Shown: positions 60,400 through 64,000 of the stretch, piece by piece | Layout of the letters: each line of letters starts with the position of its first letter | How positions within the stretch are numbered: position 1 is the stretch's first letter | From: Fremontodendron californicum | Taxonomy: Eukaryota; Streptophyta; Magnoliopsida; Malvales; Malvaceae | Reading direction: 5' to 3' | Assembly (NCBI GenBank): GCA_030761205.1 | Contig: JAULJL010000035.1 | Location: 19,137,001 to 19,201,000 of the forward strand | Length of the DNA stretch: 64,000 nt | The notes under the pieces: generated by a model | Told to the model about the DNA's origin: nothing | What the model saw: only the letters and a program-made list of their open reading frames with translations | Databases searched by the model: none | Translations under genes and position numbers: made by a program

Positions 60400-60444
60400 G
60401 AAAAAAGAGCTGGACACTTCCATATGCTTGCTCGATAGCTCCAT
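60400..60444 (-). pseudogene. RLK-C 5' segment: start codon and first 15 codons
   Basis: ATG at 60444 (minus) starts MELSSKHMEVSSSFF, nearly identical to RLK-B. The frame rejoins 53245 once one copy of the 9-bp duplication is removed. This proves that the LINE-2 unit lies in the signal-peptide coding region. Confidence 0.88.
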
Positions 60445-60720
60445 CAACCCAAATAAATTTCTTAATTGATGAGATTGGTTTGTATGTGAGAGTGTTTGGG
60501 TTCATCAACAAGAACTATAAAGTGCATTATGAGAAGTTTTGGAACTCTAATATTATATCCTACTTTATCTCCCGTCATTTCATTCAAGTTTTCCAACTTC
60601 GAAAGTCATGTGGCCAGGATTAGCATGGAGTCTTGCTTTTAGTGGAAGAAGCATCTTCTTGGGTTGGCCTTTATCCTGGATCTTTACCATAATTGAGCCA
60701 TACTGAATACTTTTATCATG
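60445..60720 (-). promoter_or_regulatory. RLK-C 5' flank
   Basis: This sequence matches the RLK-B upstream region (TTTCTTAATTGATGAGATTG, TTCATCAACAAGAACTA, GCCTTTATCCTGGAT) with moderate divergence. It is the presumed promoter; no individual site is certain. Confidence 0.55.
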
Positions 60721-62255
60721 GAATTAAAGTGGCAAAGAGTATGGATTTCAGTAAAGCGGAGATTGACTCTTTAAGTTCTGTGATTCTGATTAAGCAAAAC
60801 ACTCCACTTCATCACCCACTTTTTCAATCATCCAATCAGTCAAAGACCTCTTTAACACTAGAGGGTCTTGGAGGCTGACCCATATTCCGCAACAAAAGAC
60901 CTTCGTATAACTCATTGGCTAGCTAACGAAATTCGATCTCAAGCCGCAGGAATTTCAAATTCATCATCAAGCTCTTGAAGACTTGAAATATCTCCTACTA
61001 ATAAATATAGTGGGAGTAGGATATCTAATTAGATTAGCTATGAAGCTCGGACACGTCAAAAAAAATAAAATAAAAAATCAAACACGATCAAAACATGATG
61101 AAAATACGTGCAGATAGACTAGACAAGGAATGAAGATTTTTCTATTTTTTTTTTATTTTCCCTCAAATCTAAAATTAATTATGAGAAAAAAAAACTCAAA
61201 TCTCAAAAAAAGTCAAATACTTAAAATCCAAAAAGAAAAAGAAAAGATAATAAAGAGAGAATAAAAGTCAAATACTAAAAATCCATAAAGAAAAGAAGAA
61301 AATAGAGAGAACACAACAAGAAAAAAAAAAAAAAAAAAAAAAAAAAAGATTAATTGCCAAAAAAAGTGGAAGTAAAAAGTAAAATATTGATGAAAATATG
61401 ATACAAGGACCGAAAATTAGAGAAAGAAATCAAGATAGCACACAATGAGACCAAATATGAAAATAATTTTTTGATGAATAATTTAGGGTAAGATGATTTC
61501 GGACTTTAGACCTTTGAGTTTGAATTATTTGGATATGGCCATATGGGTTTCTAAATTCAAAATTGATTTTAAAATATTATTTATATTTGATTGAAAAGTA
61601 TGAATTATACATATTTATTATATAAAAATATTTATTATTTTTGTATCATATTCATATTCATTGCGTATTTCTAGTAATTAAATTTAATTATTTGTTGTTG
61701 ACTCTCCTTTATATAAAAAAAAATTCCTCAAGTTCAATCTTTTTTTTCACTTTTATTATTGTTGGAGTTGGTTGAGGCCTCAAAACTCAACCACCCTCAC
61801 CAGAAGACATCCAATATTGGTTGGTGGTAATGGAAGTTTGCAAAATGGAAGATGGGTTGGTAGTGGGGGTTGAAGAACAGCAACCCAACTCTTGTCCTAT
61901 AATAAGTATTCTTTTGTAGTAAGAAACTTTGGTGTGAGCTTTTATTATTTTAATCTTCATATTTTTATCCTGAATGTCATTTTTGTTATGCCCGTGAACA
62001 CACACAATATATTTTAACCACGTATATTATTGAGTTTTTTTTTTTTTTTATTACGGTTTCTTTTCTTGTTTTGAATTCTTTATTGATTAATTTTTTTAAA
62101 TTCATCAGTCTAATTTTTTAAGTTGATTATTTTGATCATCTTTCGTTGCATTGCAACTACGTGGTTTAATTGGATATTTAAGATTCAAATCACAATAATT
62201 ATTGATTCACTTTTTTGTTTTTTATTCATCTTAATACTGTTCGGAATATGAAAAC
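60721..62255. other. AT-rich intergenic DNA with an RLK-flank repeat
   Basis: There is no gene. It holds an A-run of 27 or so bases near 61321-61347 and, at 61740-61905, sequence related to the RLK promoter pieces (TTTTTCACTTTTATTATTGT, GGTTGAAGAACAGCAACCCA). The same segment, in altered form, adjoins RLK-D at 27105-27150. Confidence 0.6.
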
Positions 62256-62917
62256 TGTTAGGTACCAGAGTGACGGAATAGTGTCTCACAACTAAAATAA
62301 GAGATGAGAAAATAGGAACTGAACACACAAAAGAAAACACAGATATTTTACGTGGTTCGGCCAATATACCTACGTCCACGGGAGGAGGAGCAAAGCTTTG
62401 TATTTAATCGGAGATGGAGTACAAACCGGATACAAACCGACTACATATTACAAGTGCTCTTTTTAGCACACACTCAACACCTCAATACACAAGCATCTAA
62501 CAGACAGCTACTGCCTCTAAACTCTCTCATCACCTCTACCGAGAGGGGCTCCCTCTGGAGCTCTCACTATGCCTCAACCGGGAGGGAGCTCATGGAGCTC
62601 ACCTTTGGAGCTCTAGCTCATTTCTCCTCTGCTCCTCTCTCAACTCCTTGCATCCCAAGCTCTCAACCTCATGCCTATTTATAGGCAAGGCTTATGGTGT
62701 GAATACACCATAGCCACCATGCCACCAGCCACCATACAAAGGCTGCTAACAACGTAGCAAAATTTGCTACAAATTCTACATCTCAAGCTGGAAGACTTTA
62801 GAATGGTTTTGGCTATTGAGAGTGGGAGCTGACAATGTTGAATTTGCAAAGCCACCAAGTTGTAGCCATCAACTTTGACTAAACCTTGGCCTTTTAATTT
62901 TAGCCACAATTCCAACA
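62256..62917 (-). repeat. Copia-1b 3' LTR with variant U3
   Basis: This LTR has 662 bp against 632 in Copia-1. The first 335 bp or so (R-U5 in element orientation) are nearly identical. From about 62590 to 62790 the sequence is different, with its own TATA-like CCTATAAATAGGC (minus, near 62675-62687). The outer U3 end is again recognisable (GACAATGTTGAATTTGCAAA). Confidence 0.9.
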
Positions 62918-62991
62918 ATCTCCCACTTGAAGATTTGATTAAACCAATCATATCTTCACACCACTCTTTCTGTCTTGCCATTCCATGTTGC

Positions 62992-64000
62992 TTACGTTTC
63001 TGATAGACCATAGGAGGATCGACACCAAATAAACTTGTCAGTGTTGATTGGCTTTGTCATAACATCTGCTAGGTTGTCTTTGGTGTGAATCTTTTGCATA
63101 TCCACACTTCCTTCTTCTACTACTTCTCGAACAAAGTGATACTGTATACCTATATGCTTTGTCCTGGAATGAAAGGCTGGATTCCTTGCAATGTGCAAGG
63201 CACTCTGACTGTCACAATACACAATAATCTTCTGCTGCTTGTGCCCGAGTTCTTCCATTAACCTTTGTATCCATATTGCTTCCTTGCATGCTTGGGTAGC
63301 TGCCATGTACTCAGCTTCTGTAGTAGACAAAGCTACAACAGTCTGTAACTTAGATAACCAGCTTACCGCTCCTCCTGCAAGTGTGAACACATAGCCAGTA
63401 GTGGATTTCCTTTTATTAAGATCACCTGCAAAATCTGAATCAACATAACCCCTGACAACAAGTTCTGATCCTCCAAAACATAATGCAACATCTGAGGTTC
63501 CTTTAATGTATCTAAGGATCCTCTTAACAACATTCCAATGCTCTCTACCAGGATCTGCCATAAATCGACTGACCGCTCCCACTGCTTGTGCAATGTCTGG
63601 TCTTGTACATATCATAGCATACATAAGGCTTCCCACCGCTGATGCATACGGTACTCGAGACATTTCCATCCTCTCTGCTTCATTGCTAGGACTCATACCT
63701 GAGGATAATTTACAATTGACAGGAAGTGGGGTAGATATTGGCTTACAGTCTTGCATGTTGAAGCGTCGCAAGACCTTCCTCAGATAATTCTTTTGAGAAA
63801 GCCAAATTTTCCTGTCTTTTCTGTCTCGGTGAATTTGCATCCCTAAAATCTTGTTTGCAGGTCCCAAGTCCTTCATATCGAACTCCCTAGCCAACTGTGC
63901 CTTCAAATCTTGGATTCGATCTTTGTTGGGGCCTACCACCAACATGTCATCCACATACAACAGCAAAATAATGAAATCATTATCATCAAACCTCTTGTAG
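62992..64000 (-). CDS. Copia-1b pol, C-terminal part of RT and RNase H (partial)
   Basis: The open frame runs in from the window edge with LLYVDDMLVVG (RT catalytic box) and continues through RNase H (YVDSDFAGDLNKRKSTTGY, ALSTTEAEY, YCDSQSALH) to the same C-terminus as Copia-1. Only a couple of residues differ from Copia-1 over 324 aa (for example ADPGREHW against AYPGREHW). No stop or shift is visible. Confidence 0.93.
   Translation of the reverse strand, partial: YKRFDDNDFIILLLYVDDMLVVGPNKDRIQDLKAQLAREFDMKDLGPANKILGMQIHRDRKDRKIWLSQKNYLRKVLRRFNMQDCKPISTPLPVNCKLSSGMSPSNEAERMEMSRVPYASAVGSLMYAMICTRPDIAQAVGAVSRFMADPGREHWNVVKRILRYIKGTSDVALCFGGSELVVRGYVDSDFAGDLNKRKSTTGYVFTLAGGAVSWLSKLQTVVALSTTEAEYMAATQACKEAIWIQRLMEELGHKQQKIIVYCDSQSALHIARNPAFHSRTKHIGIQYHFVREVVEEGSVDMQKIHTKDNLADVMTKPINTDKFIWCRSSYGLSET

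Larger units (their letters stand above)
62256..64000 (-). mobile_element. Copia-1b: second member of the Copia-1 family (partial, runs off the edge)
   Basis: The LTR at 62256-62917 and pol from 62992 onward match Copia-1 very closely, but the LTR has a different U3 segment. The right end, including the 5' LTR, is outside the window, so a target duplication cannot be checked. It is inserted in RLK-flank-like DNA after TATGAAAAC. Confidence 0.93.

Noticed and set aside
1..64000. CRISPR arrays, bacterial operons, ribosome binding sites, rRNA and tRNA genes
   Set aside because: None was seen. The direct repeats present are LTRs, duplicated gene flanks, three leader repeats and one tandem duplication, and the sequence is plant nuclear DNA.

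Overview
The window looks like nuclear DNA from a seed plant, most likely a (possibly woody) eudicot; I cannot name the species. It is AT-rich, its host genes carry GT-AG introns, and it is filled with plant-type retrotransposons: Ty1/Copia, Athila-like Ty3/Gypsy, and L1-type LINEs with a DUF4283/zinc-knuckle ORF1. The resident locus is a tandem cluster of leucine-rich-repeat receptor-like kinases (LRR-RLK) of the subfamily XII (Xa21/EFR/FLS2-like) type, all on the minus strand. No copy is uninterrupted. There is also one non-RLK host gene piece, the first two exons of a clathrin light chain gene.

Layout. 1-5962: RLK-A, split by Copia-1 (763-5379, TSD CTTAA, 632-bp LTRs with one difference seen). 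6505-22348: Copia-2 (TSD AACAG), split in its RT region by an 11-kb Athila-like Gypsy element (9510-20680, TSD GTCTA). 22349-26365: AT-rich DNA with a small foldback repeat and the clathrin fragment. 26366-27115: RLK-D fragment. 27236-28636: probable solo LTR. 29562-37631: RLK-B, a full two-exon RLK whose frame is open throughout except for Copia-3 (32735-37488, TSD GTGTC), itself with one long open gag-pol frame. 38023-38727: a kinase-only RLK remnant. 39557-43904: a 5'-truncated, frameshifted LINE (LINE-1). 44159-44568: a MITE-like element. 46424-46640: an RLK N-terminal remnant fused to RLK 3' flank. About 47114-49980: Copia-4, truncated and fused to the kinase exon of RLK-C (49982-60444). 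RLK-C is interrupted by a 7.1-kb unit (53255-60399) joining a gag-only LTR element to an apparently intact LINE (LINE-2), bounded as one block by a 9-bp TSD. 62256-64000: a second member of the Copia-1 family with a different U3, running off the right edge.

The most unusual content is in the Gypsy element. Between pol and the 3' LTR it carries two extra intact ORFs: a 178-aa protein with a basic patch and a Cys cluster, and a 215-aa homologue of LOG, the cytokinin riboside 5'-monophosphate phosphoribohydrolase. The LOG ORF has no introns, keeps the PGGxGTxxE motif and the expected catalytic Arg and Glu, but has lost the usual CGSS loop. This looks like a host cytokinin-activation gene captured by a retrotransposon. 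The pol frame has one TGG-to-TGA type stop, and the 5' LTR has lost about 1.1 kb including its TATA box.

The genes do not form an operon or pathway. The biology is a receptor-kinase cluster broken by repeated retroelement insertion, unequal exchange and deletion, with two chimeric mobile units (Gypsy+LOG and gag/LTR+LINE) of particular interest. All identifications are by eye from motifs and remembered family features; no search was run.
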